Source of the DNA: Slackia sp.
GTDB taxonomy: Bacteria > Actinomycetota > Coriobacteriia > Anaerosomatales > Anaerosomataceae
Length of the DNA stretch: 64,000 nucleotides
NCBI GenBank assembly: GCA_020725885.1
Contig: DYEA01000014.1
Span: 56,592-120,591 of the forward strand
Direction: 5' to 3'
Shown piece by piece: positions 1 through 9,562 of the stretch. The notes beneath the pieces were generated by a model. The model was not told where the DNA came from and ran no database searches. It saw only the letters and a list, made by a program, of their open reading frames with translations. Numbering within the stretch: the first letter of the stretch is position 1; each line of letters opens with the position of its first letter. A program made the position numbers and the translations under genes.

Positions 1-2381
1 GCGGCAACGACGTCCGCTAAGTCGTTGCGTACGAGCACCACATCGCCCGCCTCGACCGCCACGTCCGTCCCGGCGCCCATCGCGATGCCGACGTCGGCCT
101 GCGCGAGCGCCGGCGTGTCGTTGATGCCGTCGCCGACCATCGCCACCTTCCGGCCTTCAGCCTGCAGACGCGCCACCTCCGCTGCCTTCCGCTCCGGCAG
201 CACCTCCGCGAGCACGCGTTCCGGGGCGATGCCAGCTTGAGCGGCCACGGCCGCCGCCGTGCGAGCGTTGTCGCCGGTGAGCATGTAGACCGCCACGCCC
301 ATGCGCTCAAGACGCTCGACAGCCGACCGGCTCGTGGGCTTGATGGTGTCGGCCACCGCGACGAGCCCGGCCACGCGGTCGCCAGACGCGACCAGCATGA
401 CCGTCTTGCCCTGCGACTCGAGCTCGGCGACCGTCGCCTCCACCGACGCGACGTCGATACCGAGCGCGGCCATGAGCCCGCGGTTGCCCACGGCTGCGTC
501 AACGCCGTCGAGCACGCCTCGCACGCCCTTGCCGGGCACCGCCTCGAAGCCCGAGACCGCGGCGCTCTCGACTCCGCGCTCGCGCGCGTACGCCACGACC
601 GCCTCCGCGAGCGGGTGCTCCGACGCGCGCTCCAGCGCGAACGCGACGCGCAGCACTTCGGTCTCGTCGCCTTCGGCCGGCACCACGTCGGTCACGACCG
701 GCCGCCCGTGCGTGAGCGTCCCGGTCTTGTCGAACACCACGGCGTCGACGGCGTGCAGCGTCTCGAGCGCTTCGGCGTTCTTAAACAGCACGCCGATCTC
801 GGCTCCCTTGCCGGTCCCGACCATGATCGCGGTCGGCGTCGCGAGACCCAGCGCGCACGGGCACGCGATGACGACGACAGCCGTCCCGGCGAGCAGCGCT
901 TTCACGAACGGCGTGACGTGCGCGTACGTCGCTGGGTCGGCGAACCGCGGCACCACCAGCAGCCACACGAGGAAGGTGGCCGCGGCTGCGGCGAGCACCG
1001 CCGGCACGAACACGGCGGAGATGCGGTCGGCGAACCGCTGCACGGGCGCCTTCGAGCCCTGGGCCTGCTCGACCATCCGGACGATCTGCGCGAGCATGGT
1101 GTCGCGGCCGACCTTCGTTGCGCGCATGGTGAACGTGCCCAGCTTGTTCACCGTAGCGCCTACGACTGCGTCGCCCGGGCCCTTCTCGACGGGAATCGGC
1201 TCGCCGGTGAGCATCGACTCGTCAACCGACGACCGGCCTTCGAGCACCACGCCGTCCACCGGGACCTTCTCGCCAGGACGCACGACGATGGTGTCGCCTG
1301 CGACCACCTGCTCCACGGGAAGGTCGACCTCGACGCCCCCGCGGACGACCCGCGCCGTCTTCGGCGCCAACCCCATCAGTTTGCGGATCGCGTCGCCCGT
1401 GCGGCCTTTCGCACGCGCCTCCAGCGTCTTGCCAAGCAGCACGAAGGTGATGAGCAGCGCAGCTGTCTCGTAGAAGACCGGCTCGTGCATCAGCGCCGGC
1501 ACGAACGTCGCCGCCACTGAGTACAGGTAGGCCGCGCTGGTGCCGACGGCGATGAGGGTGTCCATGTTGCCGGTGCGCCGCTTGAGCGCGTGCCAGAACC
1601 CGCGGTAGAAGGGCCGCCCAGCAACGACCTGCACGGGCGTCGCGAGCGCGAACCCGAGCAGCTTGCCGAGTTGCATCGGCTCGATCGTCACGCCAAAGGC
1701 CGCCAGCCACCTCGCAAGCGCCATCGGCACGGACTCCATCAGCGGCGGCAGCATGGTGATGGCGGTCAGCGGCACCGACAGTGCAGCGGCGAAAACGAGC
1801 AGCCCGAGCTGCCGCCGCTCGTGCGCGCGCTGCGCCGCACGCTGCGCGTCGTCGCCGTCGGAGGCGAGCGCCTCCTCTGGCTTGACCGTCGCTTCGTATC
1901 CGCCGCGGCGGACTGCCGCCAGCAGGTCGTCGACGCCGACCTGCTGCGGGTCGAACGCGACCTGGGCCGTCTCGGATGCCAGGTTGACGCTGACGTTGGA
2001 CACACCGTCGAGCCGGCCGACCACCTTCTCGATCACGGCGGCGCACGACGCGCACGTCATGCCGGTGATGGCCAGGGTCAAGCGAGCTTCTTCAGCTGGG
2101 GCGGCGGTCACGGCATGTTCCTCGATCGGCATCGCACCGTAGCCCGCGCGCTCTACCGCCGCGACGATGTCGGCGACCTTCACCACAGCCGGGTCGAACG
2201 ACGCCCGCATCTTCTCGCTCGCCAGGTTGACGGCGACCTCCTCGACGCCGTCGAGCTTTCCCACCACCTTCTCAATCACGGCGGCGCACGAGGCGCACGT
2301 CATGCCGGTGACCGCGAGGGTCGCCTCTTCGATAGCCTCAGCTCGCGCGGGGGTTTCCTGCGCCGTGCTGTCCGTATCCAC
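1..2381 (-). CDS. copA: Copper-translocating P1B-type ATPase CopA, C-terminus cut by window edge
   Basis: An inner-membrane pump that exports Cu(I) using ATP. The frame is open from a GTG at 2381 to the window edge (about 793 residues; the end of the P domain and the last membrane helices are missing). The GTG follows a perfect AAGGAGG ribosome site. Two N-terminal metal-binding HMA domains each carry GMTCASC (C29/C32 and C110/C113). The membrane Cu site CPC is at residues 507-509 inside [13 protein letters not shown], the phosphorylation site DKTGTLTH begins at D551, and the hinge [16 protein letters not shown] lies near the left edge. The actuator loop reads TGEP where TGES is usual; TGEP is common in this family. 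It lies 28 bp after the TauE/cupredoxin gene, so the two are probably co-transcribed for copper detoxification. No CsoR/CueR gene is visible. Confidence 0.96.
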   Translation of the reverse strand, partial: MDTDSTAQETPARAEAIEEATLAVTGMTCASCAAVIEKVVGKLDGVEEVAVNLASEKMRASFDPAVVKVADIVAAVERAGYGAMPIEEHAVTAAPAEEARLTLAITGMTCASCAAVIEKVVGRLDGVSNVSVNLASETAQVAFDPQQVGVDDLLAAVRRGGYEATVKPEEALASDGDDAQRAAQRAHERRQLGLLVFAAALSVPLTAITMLPPLMESVPMALARWLAAFGVTIEPMQLGKLLGFALATPVQVVAGRPFYRGFWHALKRRTGNMDTLIAVGTSAAYLYSVAATFVPALMHEPVFYETAALLITFVLLGKTLEARAKGRTGDAIRKLMGLAPKTARVVRGGVEVDLPVEQVVAGDTIVVRPGEKVPVDGVVLEGRSSVDESMLTGEPIPVEKGPGDAVVGATVNKLGTFTMRATKVGRDTMLAQIVRMVEQAQGSKAPVQRFADRISAVFVPAVLAAAAATFLVWLLVVPRFADPATYAHVTPFVKALLAGTAVVVIACPCALGLATPTAIMVGTGKGAEIGVLFKNAEALETLHAVDAVVFDKTGTLTHGRPVVTDVVPAEGDETEVLRVAFALERASEHPLAEAVVAYARERGVESAAVSGFEAVPGKGVRGVLDGVDAAVGNRGLMAALGIDVASVEATVAELESQGKTVMLVASGDRVAGLVAVADTIKPTSRSAVERLERMGVAVYMLTGDNARTAAAVAAQAGIAPERVLAEVLPERKAAEVARLQAEGRKVAMVGDGINDTPALAQADVGIAMGAGTDVAVEAGDVVLVRNDLADVVA

Positions 2382-2409
2382 TTCGTCCTCCTTGCACGCG
2401 GCTTCGCCG

Positions 2410-3840
2410 CTATCGCACTGCTATCTTCCCGAACACCATGCGCATCCCGCACGAGAACTCGATCTCTCCGGGCTGAAGCGCTGGGAGCCGCACGGTCACA
2501 GGCCCGCGCGTGAGGTCCTCGCTGATGCCGAGCGCGGGAATCTCGACGACGGCCAAGCACCCGCTCGCTTGCGAGAACGTGATCTCGGCGGGGATGCCCG
2601 CTTTCAGCACCACGACGTCAGGCACGTAGCGGCCCGACGACGCATCGACCAAGATGCGCTGGACGCCGCCCTCGACCGTGGCGGTCCCGGTCACCGACGG
2701 CCCGGCTGCCGCACCCCCGCCGCAGCAAGCGCAGGAGTACCCGTCGGCGCCACCGGGCGCCGCGGTGCTCGACTTGGCTCGGATGCCGCTCGGCGCGGGG
2801 CTCGCGGCGCCGCTCCTGTCAGCCGGCACCGCGCGAATCTCGCCGTCCATCATGCCCATGCCGCAGGTGAGGGTGTAGCGCCCTTCCGGCAGCGCTGGGA
2901 TCTCGACGGTCGTCGTGCCGAACGGCGTGAGGTCGGCGAGCACCCCGGCCTGGGGCACCGCCAGCTGCGCCGAGCACGCGTTGTCCTCAAGGCGGTCGAC
3001 GATAAGACGCACCGGCGTGCCTGCCGGCACCTCGATCACGCGCGGCTGGAACTCGACGTTCTCGATGGTCAGCCGGACCTCTGCGACACCATCTTCGGCG
3101 TACGCGAACTCAGCCGCGCCCGCATCGCCGGGGATGATCCCCCGCACGATGCTCTGAGCTGTCACGGGCGAGCCGACGAGCGCTAGCCCGCGGTTGAACA
3201 TCACGAGGCCGAGCACGGCGACGAGCACGGCCGATGCGGCCATCATCCGCTTCTTGAGCGGGGCGCTCAGCATGCCGGAGACCGTTCCGAACCCGAGCAT
3301 GAGCGGCATCGTCCCGAGCCCGAACCCGAGCATCGCGATGGCGCCGGAGACCGGAGAGCCGGTGCCGGCGGCAGCGATCTGCGCCGCGATCAGCGGCCCG
3401 CACGGCATGAAGCCCGTGAGCAACCCGAACGCGACCGGCGTCGCGAGTCCGCGATCGTGCCCGTCGGCGCTGGACTTCCTGAGCCGCCCGAGCGCACGCA
3501 CGAGGGGCTTCGGGGTCCGCGGCATCAGCCGCGAGAGCGCGGGAACGCGGCCCGTCATCTGCAAGCCGACGGCGACCATCGCCACGCCGGCAGCCAGCGT
3601 GACCCAGCCCCGCGCGCCGCTCAGGTCGACGAGCGAACCGATCCAGCCGAGCAGCAAGCCGACAGTCACGTAGCTGACGAGCTTCGCCGCTTGGTACGCA
3701 ACGTGTGGCACGGCTTGCTGAAGCACGCCACCCTCACGTGCGCCCTTCACGGCGTAGGTCACGACGAGCGGGCCGCACATTGCGACGCAGTGCACGCTCG
3801 TCACGAGACCGATGGCAAGCATCGGAAAGAACAGGTCCAT
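2410..3840 (-). CDS. TauE/SafE-like (DsbD_2-type) membrane protein fused to two cupredoxin-like domains
   Basis: A 476-residue protein. Residues 1-230 form six or more hydrophobic helices with the motifs [10 protein letters not shown] (H17, C18, C22) and GFMPCGPL, typical of the SafE/DsbD_2-related family that handles metal or electrons in the membrane. Two cupredoxin-like beta domains follow (about 240-345 and 385-476). Each has an inner Cys and ends with CGM-x-M, a plausible copper ligand set. The linker has a Cys cluster (CACCGG). The start chosen is the ATG at 3840, after GGAGGAGAAG; an upstream in-frame start at 3861 would skip that site. Its position directly before copA suggests it passes copper to the pump or to the cell exterior. 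The copper role is inference from context and Cys/Met ligands; transport of another solute is possible. Confidence 0.85.
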   Translation of the reverse strand: MDLFFPMLAIGLVTSVHCVAMCGPLVVTYAVKGAREGGVLQQAVPHVAYQAAKLVSYVTVGLLLGWIGSLVDLSGARGWVTLAAGVAMVAVGLQMTGRVPALSRLMPRTPKPLVRALGRLRKSSADGHDRGLATPVAFGLLTGFMPCGPLIAAQIAAAGTGSPVSGAIAMLGFGLGTMPLMLGFGTVSGMLSAPLKKRMMAASAVLVAVLGLVMFNRGLALVGSPVTAQSIVRGIIPGDAGAAEFAYAEDGVAEVRLTIENVEFQPRVIEVPAGTPVRLIVDRLEDNACSAQLAVPQAGVLADLTPFGTTTVEIPALPEGRYTLTCGMGMMDGEIRAVPADRSGAASPAPSGIRAKSSTAAPGGADGYSCACCGGGAAAGPSVTGTATVEGGVQRILVDASSGRYVPDVVVLKAGIPAEITFSQASGCLAVVEIPALGISEDLTRGPVTVRLPALQPGEIEFSCGMRMVFGKIAVR

Positions 3841-3875
3841 GAGACTTCTCCTCCGTTTCAAGGCGAAAGCCGAAC

Positions 3876-3896
3876 AGCCGGGAGCGCCTCCCGGCT
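3876..3896 (-). terminator. Perfect 9-bp hairpin between the Cys-rich protein gene and the TauE/cupredoxin gene
   Basis: AGCCGGGAG and CTCCCGGCT flank a 3-nt loop (CGC). It lies 17 bp after the stop of the upstream minus-strand gene and 36 bp before the next start. There is no T-run, so it may be a terminator, an attenuator or an mRNA stability element inside one transcript. Confidence 0.5.
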
Positions 3897-3912
3897 TCGA
3901 AGGAGAAGCCGA

Positions 3913-4311
3913 TCAGATCACGAGCCTGCCGAAGAGCGGGTCGGGAGGCGGAGCAGGCGGCGCTTTGCCGTCAGCGAGCGGCGCCTGGACGGCGCTGACG
4001 CCCGCATCGGCAGGCGTCGCGGCGGCCAGAGCGACCGCGGCGGCCTGCGTGCCAGCAGCCTCGTGAGTGGCAGGCGGAGCCGCCGGATCCTCGTGCCGCA
4101 TCACGACACCGCCGCACGAACCGCCGTCCTGCTCAGGAGCTTCGTGGCCGCATGCGCTCGTGAAACGCGAGCGCTCAGGCACCGGATGCCCACACACCGC
4201 GCCTCCGCCGCACGCGGGCATGCGGCAGACGGGCGCGAGCGCAGCAGCAACCACCACGGCGACGATTGCGGCCGCGATCAGACGAACAGGCGTTGTCAGA
4301 CGGTATGCCAT
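3913..4311 (-). CDS. Small exported Cys/His-rich protein, possible periplasmic metal binder
   Basis: A 132-residue protein with a hydrophobic N-terminal segment (about residues 8-28) that looks like a signal peptide or anchor. A Cys-rich stretch follows (VCRMPACGGGAVCGHPV, then SACGHE and GGSCGG) with several His and Met residues, then an Ala/Pro-rich low-complexity tail. The ATG at 4311 puts the hydrophobic segment near the start; an in-frame TTG at 4341 is an alternative. I recognise no family. It sits between panD and the copper genes on the same strand, so a copper-binding or sensing role is an inference from composition and position only. Confidence 0.6.
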   Translation of the reverse strand: MAYRLTTPVRLIAAAIVAVVVAAALAPVCRMPACGGGAVCGHPVPERSRFTSACGHEAPEQDGGSCGGVVMRHEDPAAPPATHEAAGTQAAAVALAAATPADAGVSAVQAPLADGKAPPAPPPDPLFGRLVI

Positions 4312-4350
4312 CGCCCCGATGATCGGCAAACGCCGTGCCAACCGCTTCGC

Positions 4351-4737
4351 TCACCCGACCGGCGAGGCAGCCGCCCGTTCGCGTCGCACCTCGCGGATGC
4401 GGTTCCCCTCGTCCACGAAGACCACGCGCGGCTCCCACGTGCGCGCATCGCAGTCGTCGATCTGCACGAAGCTCGCAACGATGACGAGGTCGCCCGCACG
4501 CGCGTGATGCGCAGCAGAGCCGTTGACGCACACGACGCCCGAGCCCGCCTCGCCACGGAGAGCGTACGTGCGGAGGCGGGCCCCGTTCGTGACGTTCCAG
4601 ACGTCGACGGACTCGTGCTCGAGGATGCCGGCGGCATCCAGAAGGGTCCCGTCGATGGTGATGCTGCCCTCGTAGTCGAGACGCGCGTCCGTCACGGTCG
4701 CGCGATGGATCTTCCCGCCGAGCATGGTGCGCAACAT
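4351..4737 (-). CDS. panD: Aspartate 1-decarboxylase proenzyme
   Basis: This cytosolic enzyme turns L-aspartate into beta-alanine for pantothenate and CoA synthesis. It is made as a proenzyme that cleaves itself to form a pyruvoyl cofactor. The 128-residue product has the cleavage pair G24-S25 in YEGSITID at exactly the canonical position, with conserved K9, H11, Y22 and the later motif GAAHH-like [13 protein letters not shown]. The ATG at 4737 is preceded by GGAAGGAG. It is followed after 39 bp by the Cys-rich gene on the same strand. No other pan gene is in the window. Confidence 0.97.
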   Translation of the reverse strand: MLRTMLGGKIHRATVTDARLDYEGSITIDGTLLDAAGILEHESVDVWNVTNGARLRTYALRGEAGSGVVCVNGSAAHHARAGDLVIVASFVQIDDCDARTWEPRVVFVDEGNRIREVRRERAAASPVG

Positions 4738-4789
4738 CTCCGCTCCTTCCGAGTGCCCGCCTGATGGGTCGAGCCTCTGCTTTGACGCG

Positions 4790-4809
4790 GCGGCGTGGCG
4801 CCACGCCGC
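4790..4809. promoter_or_regulatory. Perfect 20-bp palindrome between divergent panD and SDR genes
   Basis: GCGGCGTGGC is followed directly by its reverse complement GCCACGCCGC. A TAGACT sequence at 4819-4824 could be the -10 box for the plus-strand SDR gene, which would put the palindrome over the -35/spacer region, where a repressor or activator could bind. It could instead form an RNA hairpin at the start of a panD transcript. Its function is unknown. Confidence 0.5.
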
Positions 4810-4899
4810 TGGACGGCATAGACTAGCCCGTGAGGCGCCGGCCGGCAAGCACGCGGGCTTCGGCCAGCGCAGCGCGACAGCGGACAGAAGGGGGTTCCG

Positions 4900-5712
4900 A
4901 TGAAGCTTTCCGGCAAGACGGTGGCGGTCACTGGCGGCGGCAACGGCATCGGACGCGAGCTCGTGCTCGAGCTCCTGCGCCGAGGCGCTCGGGCAGCCGC
5001 GCTCGACATCAGCCAAGAAGGGCTCGACGAGACGAAACGGCTCGCTGGCGATGCCGCCGACCGGCTGTCGACCCACGCGGTCAACATCGCCGACCGTGCG
5101 GCCGTCGAAGCGCTGCCCGATGCGATCCTCGCAGAGCACGGGCAGATCGACGGCGTCATCAACTGCGCTGGCATCATCCAGCCGTTCGTGAAGGTGAAAG
5201 ACCTCGACTACGCCGCGATCGAGCGCGTGATGAACGTGAACTTCTGGGGCGTGGTGCACGTGACGAAGACGTTCCTGCCGCACCTGCTCGCACGCCCCGA
5301 GGCGCACGTCGTCAACATCTCGAGCATGGGCGGGTTCGTGCCCGTGCCGGGCCAGACGATATACGGCGCGTCGAAAGCAGCCGTGAAACTGTTCACCGAG
5401 GGACTCCGCTCAGAGCTCGCCGACACGGGCGTGCGCGTGACGGTCGTGTTCCCGGGTGCGGTTGCGACCGACATCACGAAGAACTCCGGCGTTGAAGTGG
5501 CGAACGCGCAGGCCGCCAGCGAGCAGGCCAAGAGCTTCCCGACGACGAGCCCGACCGACGCCGCCCGCATCATCCTCGACGGGATGGAGGCGGACGCCTA
5601 CCGCGTGCTCGTCGGCAAGGACGCGAAGATGATGGACCGGCTCTCGCGGCTGTCGCCCGAGAAGGCCGCCGACATCATCTACAAGCAGATGAAGAGCCTG
5701 CTGGCGGATTAA
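4900..5712 (+). CDS. Short-chain dehydrogenase/reductase (classical SDR)
   Basis: An NAD(P)-dependent oxidoreductase of 270 residues with a Rossmann fold. The cofactor motif is TGGGNGIG at residues 11-18, the structural motif NCAG is at 88-91, N114 lies in NVNFWG, and the catalytic Ser-Tyr-Lys is S141 or S142, Y155 and K159 (YGASK). D36 in ALDIS at the end of beta-2 suggests a preference for NAD over NADP. The start is the ATG after GGGG at 4900. The substrate cannot be told from sequence; this subgroup is often annotated as acting on hydrophobic alcohols or 3-oxoacyl groups. The next gene starts 69 bp later on the same strand. Confidence 0.9.
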   Translation: MKLSGKTVAVTGGGNGIGRELVLELLRRGARAAALDISQEGLDETKRLAGDAADRLSTHAVNIADRAAVEALPDAILAEHGQIDGVINCAGIIQPFVKVKDLDYAAIERVMNVNFWGVVHVTKTFLPHLLARPEAHVVNISSMGGFVPVPGQTIYGASKAAVKLFTEGLRSELADTGVRVTVVFPGAVATDITKNSGVEVANAQAASEQAKSFPTTSPTDAARIILDGMEADAYRVLVGKDAKMMDRLSRLSPEKAADIIYKQMKSLLAD

Positions 5713-5781
5713 GGACGCACCCGTGCTGTACGCGGCCGCGCCCGTAAGCGCACGCACGAGAACCCGAATGGAAGACCGCCC

Positions 5782-7341
5782 ATGCTCCGGGTGATCGTCT
5801 TCGCGTGCGGCGCCGCCCTCATGGGGCTGGAAATCGTCGCCACACGGGTGCTCGCGCCCTACCTCGGCAACTCGATCTACGTGTGGGGCGCGGTCATCTC
5901 GGTCGTGATGGTCGCGCTCTCGCTCGGGTATTGGGCCGGAGGACAGATCGCCGACCGGTTCGGCGCCGCGCGGGCGTTGCCGCCTGTCATCGCGGCCGCC
6001 GGCGTCGCGACGGTGCTCGCCCCGCCGCTCGCCACGCTCGTCCTCCCGCTCGCAAGCACGCTCGGCGCACGCGCGGGCTCGCTCGCAGCGGCTACGGCCG
6101 TCTTCTTCGTGCCGTCGCTGCTGCTCGCAATGGTCTCCCCGCTCGGCGTGCGGCTCGCTGCACGCTCGGGCCTCGAGCGCATCGGGCGCTCGGCTGGGAC
6201 GCTCTACGCGGTGTCGACCGCGGGCAGCATCGCAGGCACGCTCGCGACGTCGTTCTGGCTCATCCCGCTCCTCTCGCTCGAGCCGCTCATCGTGTGGACC
6301 GGCGCCGCGCTGCTCGCGACGGCGCTGCTCGCCTTCACGCTCGACGGCGCGCCCGCCGCCGCCGACCCTGCGGCAGACGATGCGACGGTTCGCCGCCGTT
6401 CGCGCGCAGCCACGGTCGCCCTCTGCATCGCGGGCTGCGTCGTCGGCGCGGCGGTGCTCGCCGGGTCCGGTCGCCCTGCCGCCACCAACGAGCGCGGCGA
6501 GACGGTGCTCTTCCGGGCCGACACGCAGTACCACCGCATCACCGTCACGGAAGACGCCGAGGCGCGACACCTCCGGTTCGACCGCAGCCATCAGTCCGCG
6601 CTGCGGCTCGACGACCCGTACGCGAGCGTCATCCGCTACCCCGACTACATGCACCTCGCGCTCGGGCTCAAGCCGGACGCGCGCCGGGTGCTCGTCTGCG
6701 GACTGGGTGGGGGCGCGATCACGAAGCGGTTCTGGCGCGACTACCCCGAGGTGCGCGTCGACACGGTCGAGATCGACCCGGTCGTCGTCGACGTCGCGCG
6801 CCGCTACTTCTGGCTGCCCGAGGACGAGCGGCTCCGGGTGTTCGTCGACGACGCACGCCGGTACGTGCAGCGCACGCGAGAGACCTACGACGTCGTCATC
6901 GTGGACGCCTACTACGCCGACGCGCTGCCGGCCCACCTGACGACCGAGGAGTTCTTCCGCGAGGTCAAGGCCGCGATGTCGCCGGACGGCGTGCTCGCCT
7001 ACAACGTCATCTCGGCGCCCGCCGGTCCGCGAAGCGAGCTGTTCCGGAGCATGTACCGCACCGTGAGCGGCGTGTGGGGAAGCGTGTGGGTCTTCCCCAT
7101 CGGCTACGGCGATGACGGCGACGCTGAACGCCTCCGCAACATCATCGTGCTCGCCACCGATACACGCCTGTCAGAGACGGAGATGCGCGCACGCATCGCC
7201 GATCGCCTCGGCGGCCGCGTGACTGTCCCGGGATTCGAGCGCATGGCCGACGACTTGTACGCCGAACCGGTGCCGCTCGCTGACGTGCCGGTCCTGACCG
7301 ACAGCCACGCGCCGACGGACGCCCTCATCGAGGTGCAGTAG
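5782..7341 (+). CDS. Membrane protein fused to a spermidine-synthase-like methyltransferase-fold domain
   Basis: A 519-residue protein. Residues 1-220 are about seven hydrophobic helices (the fused MFS/spermidine synthase architecture). Residues 250-500 form a SpeE-like Rossmann domain with the cofactor loop CGLGGGA at about 310-316, the acidic strand-end residue in TVEIDP, the DDAR motif, and VIVDAYYAD. In true spermidine synthases the DAY/D region binds the aminopropyl donor and polyamine; here polyamine use is not certain, because these membrane-fused proteins are mostly uncharacterised. No S-adenosylmethionine decarboxylase gene is nearby, which argues against a dedicated polyamine operon. 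Confidence 0.8.
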   Translation: MLRVIVFACGAALMGLEIVATRVLAPYLGNSIYVWGAVISVVMVALSLGYWAGGQIADRFGAARALPPVIAAAGVATVLAPPLATLVLPLASTLGARAGSLAAATAVFFVPSLLLAMVSPLGVRLAARSGLERIGRSAGTLYAVSTAGSIAGTLATSFWLIPLLSLEPLIVWTGAALLATALLAFTLDGAPAAADPAADDATVRRRSRAATVALCIAGCVVGAAVLAGSGRPAATNERGETVLFRADTQYHRITVTEDAEARHLRFDRSHQSALRLDDPYASVIRYPDYMHLALGLKPDARRVLVCGLGGGAITKRFWRDYPEVRVDTVEIDPVVVDVARRYFWLPEDERLRVFVDDARRYVQRTRETYDVVIVDAYYADALPAHLTTEEFFREVKAAMSPDGVLAYNVISAPAGPRSELFRSMYRTVSGVWGSVWVFPIGYGDDGDAERLRNIIVLATDTRLSETEMRARIADRLGGRVTVPGFERMADDLYAEPVPLADVPVLTDSHAPTDALIEVQ

Positions 7342-7381
7342 AGACGTCAGGAGAGCAACACGGGAGCGGCCGAACCCCGTT

Positions 7382-7403
7382 CGCCTTCACTCCGCCTTCA
7401 CTC
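7382..7403. repeat. Tandem duplication of an 11-bp unit at the end of the carbonic anhydrase gene
   Basis: CGCCTTCACTC occurs twice head to tail. The carbonic anhydrase stop codon (minus strand, 7398-7400) lies in the second copy, so slippage here would alter only the last codons or the 3' end. Confidence 0.8.
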
Positions 7404-7952
7404 TATCCACTCGACGACGCCCGTGGCGACGTCGCACACCGCCGGCCTGACCTCAGGCCGCGCGAGGTCTGGCGAGAGCACCTCATCCAGGTGACTGATG
7501 ACCTCGCGCGCAGTCTGACGCACGTTCGTCTCCACTGCCGACCGCTCGTCCAGCGTCTCGCTCCCGCCGGCCCGCTCGAGACGGTGGCGGATGGGCTCCA
7601 CGATCGCCTCGAGCCCGCGGACCGGATCCGTGCTGAGCGCCGCCCTCACGGCGCCGCACGCAGTGTGCCCGAGAACCACGACAGCCTCGGCCCTAAGGAT
7701 CTCGACCGCGAAGCGGACCGAAGCGAGCGCTGCAGGCTCGAGCACGTGGCCCGCGACGCGCACCACGAACAGCGACCCCGGAGGCTGGTCGAACACCGCT
7801 TCTGCAGGAACCCGGGCGTCCGAACACGCGACGACGACGGCGAGGGGCCTGTGCGGCGGCTCGCTGCCGCCCGCTGCCCATTCTGGAGAGAGCCCCGACG
7901 AGTACCGCCGATTCCCCTCTTGCAGTGTGTGCCAGATGTGGCTTGCTCGCAC
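7398..7952 (-). CDS. Beta-class carbonic anhydrase
   Basis: A zinc enzyme interconverting CO2 and bicarbonate. The 184-residue product has the beta-class zinc ligands C43 with the D45/R47 dyad (CSDARVPAE) and H96, C99 (GHTACGAV). The start chosen is GTG 7952, nine bases after AGAGGA; the frame is open further upstream to 8015 but without a better site. It lies 78 bp after purB on the same strand. Bicarbonate feeds purine synthesis at the PurE/PurK step, so co-location with purB may be meaningful, but no shared promoter was shown. Confidence 0.93.
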   Translation of the reverse strand: MRASHIWHTLQEGNRRYSSGLSPEWAAGGSEPPHRPLAVVVACSDARVPAEAVFDQPPGSLFVVRVAGHVLEPAALASVRFAVEILRAEAVVVLGHTACGAVRAALSTDPVRGLEAIVEPIRHRLERAGGSETLDERSAVETNVRQTAREVISHLDEVLSPDLARPEVRPAVCDVATGVVEWIE

Positions 7953-8030
7953 CAGGAACGATCCTCTCGTGCCAGCACTGATACCTCGAACGTGCCCGCC
8001 GCGGCGGATCAGCACAACGCACCCGCTCGG

Positions 8031-9371
8031 CTAGAACTCCAGCGCTTCCAGCCGCTCGAAGATGACGCCGGCCCGCTCGAGGAACGCCCGCGGGTCGAAG
8101 ATCGCGTCGAGCTCCTCGCGCGAAAGCGTGCACTCCCCGTCGCGCTCGAGCGCCTCGCGGAAGGTCGGGCCTGTGCGCGCGTGCTGGATGTCGTCCCAGA
8201 CGCGCATGGCGTTCCGCTGCACCACCGCGTACGCGTCCTCGCGCTTCATGCCCGAGTCCACAAGCGCCAGAAGCACGCGGCTCGAGTAGATGAGCCCGCG
8301 CGTCTTCTCGAGGTTGGCGAGCATGTTCTCCGGGTAGACGCGCAGCCCTTCCAGTATCCACGCCAGCTTGTCGAGCAGGTAGTCGAGCGCGACGTACGAG
8401 TCCGCCAAGACGACGCGCTCGGCGCTCGAGTGCGAGATGTCGCGCTCGTGCCACAGCGCCACATTGTCGAAGCCGACCTGCGCGTTGGCCTTCACCACGC
8501 GCGCCAGCCCGCACACGCGCTCGGCGGTGATCGGGTTGCGCTTGTGCGGCATCGCGCTCGAGCCCTTCTGGCCCTCGGCGAACGGCTCCTCGGCCTCGAT
8601 GGTGTCGGTCTTCTGCAGCGCGCGCACCTCGGTGGCGATCGCCTCGGCCGTAGCGGCGACCGTCGCGAGCACCGCGAGCACGTGCGCGTGGCGGTCGCGC
8701 GCGATGACCTGCGTCGAGCACGGGTCGGGCTGCAGGCCCAGCTTCTCGCACACGTAGCGCTCCACGAACGGGTCGATGTTGCTGTACGAGCCCACGGCGC
8801 CGGAGATCGCGCCCCACGCGCACGAGTACTGGCGCGTGGCGATGAGCCGGCTTTCCGCCCGCTTGAGCATCCAGGCCCAGCTCGCCCACTTCTGGCCGAA
8901 CAGCATCGGCTCGGCATGGATGCCGTGCGTGCGGCCCACGCAGAGCGTGTCGCGGAACTCGAGCGCCCGCTGCTTGCAGATGCGGCCCAGGCGGCGCACG
9001 TCCTCGATGATGATGTCTTGCGCCTGCGTCATCTGGACGCACAGCGCCGTGTCACCGAGGTCTGAAGAGGTCATGCCGTAGTGCACCCAGCGGCTCGGCT
9101 TCGGGTCGTCCGGGCCGAGGCCGGCGTCGATGTGCTCGGCCATGTTCGTGAGGAACGCGATGACGTCGTGGTTGGTCACGCGCTCGATCTCGTCGATGCG
9201 CGCCACGTCGAACGCGGCCCGCTCACGGATGACCTCCAGATCCTCTCGCGGCACGATGCCGAGCTCGGCGAGCGCTTCGCACGCGAGCACCTCGATCCGC
9301 TTCCAGATCTCGAACTTGTTCTCGAGCGACCAGATGCGGCCCATCTCGGGGCGGGTGTAGCGTTCGATCAT
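8031..9371 (-). CDS. purB: Adenylosuccinate lyase
   Basis: A cytosolic homotetramer that acts twice in purine synthesis: SAICAR to AICAR, and adenylosuccinate to AMP, releasing fumarate each time. The 446-residue product has the fumarase/aspartase superfamily signature SSAMPHKRNP with the catalytic Ser loop, the N-terminal family start MIERYTRPEMG, and the substrate motif MTSSD. The ATG at 9371 follows GAAGGAG. The partners purE, purD and purA are in this window at 40-46 kb, so the pathway is scattered rather than in one operon. Confidence 0.98.
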   Translation of the reverse strand: MIERYTRPEMGRIWSLENKFEIWKRIEVLACEALAELGIVPREDLEVIRERAAFDVARIDEIERVTNHDVIAFLTNMAEHIDAGLGPDDPKPSRWVHYGMTSSDLGDTALCVQMTQAQDIIIEDVRRLGRICKQRALEFRDTLCVGRTHGIHAEPMLFGQKWASWAWMLKRAESRLIATRQYSCAWGAISGAVGSYSNIDPFVERYVCEKLGLQPDPCSTQVIARDRHAHVLAVLATVAATAEAIATEVRALQKTDTIEAEEPFAEGQKGSSAMPHKRNPITAERVCGLARVVKANAQVGFDNVALWHERDISHSSAERVVLADSYVALDYLLDKLAWILEGLRVYPENMLANLEKTRGLIYSSRVLLALVDSGMKREDAYAVVQRNAMRVWDDIQHARTGPTFREALERDGECTLSREELDAIFDPRAFLERAGVIFERLEALEF

Positions 9372-9562
9372 CGTCGGCTCCTTCGAGTCGGCGGTGCGGC
9401 GTGTGCTCGTGCGCACATTATCCCCGAGCGGCGCGGCGGGGTCACCTTGCGGCGAGCCGGGCCGCTGGGCGCAGGCCCCCGCTCAGGCGCCGGCCGCCTC
9501 AAAGCGACCCGTCGCTGGCAGGGGTATATACGCCAGCGCACCCGACGACGAGAGGAGGGCCC

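Noticed and set aside
237..1520. Plus-strand frames of 390-427 codons opposite copA
   Set aside because: The copA frame on the minus strand holds all P-type ATPase motifs; the plus-strand frames are His/Arg- or Ser/Thr-rich shadows.
5410..6936. 508-codon minus-strand frame opposite the spermidine-synthase-like gene
   Set aside because: No conserved motif; Arg/Asp/Glu-rich shadow of a strongly supported gene.
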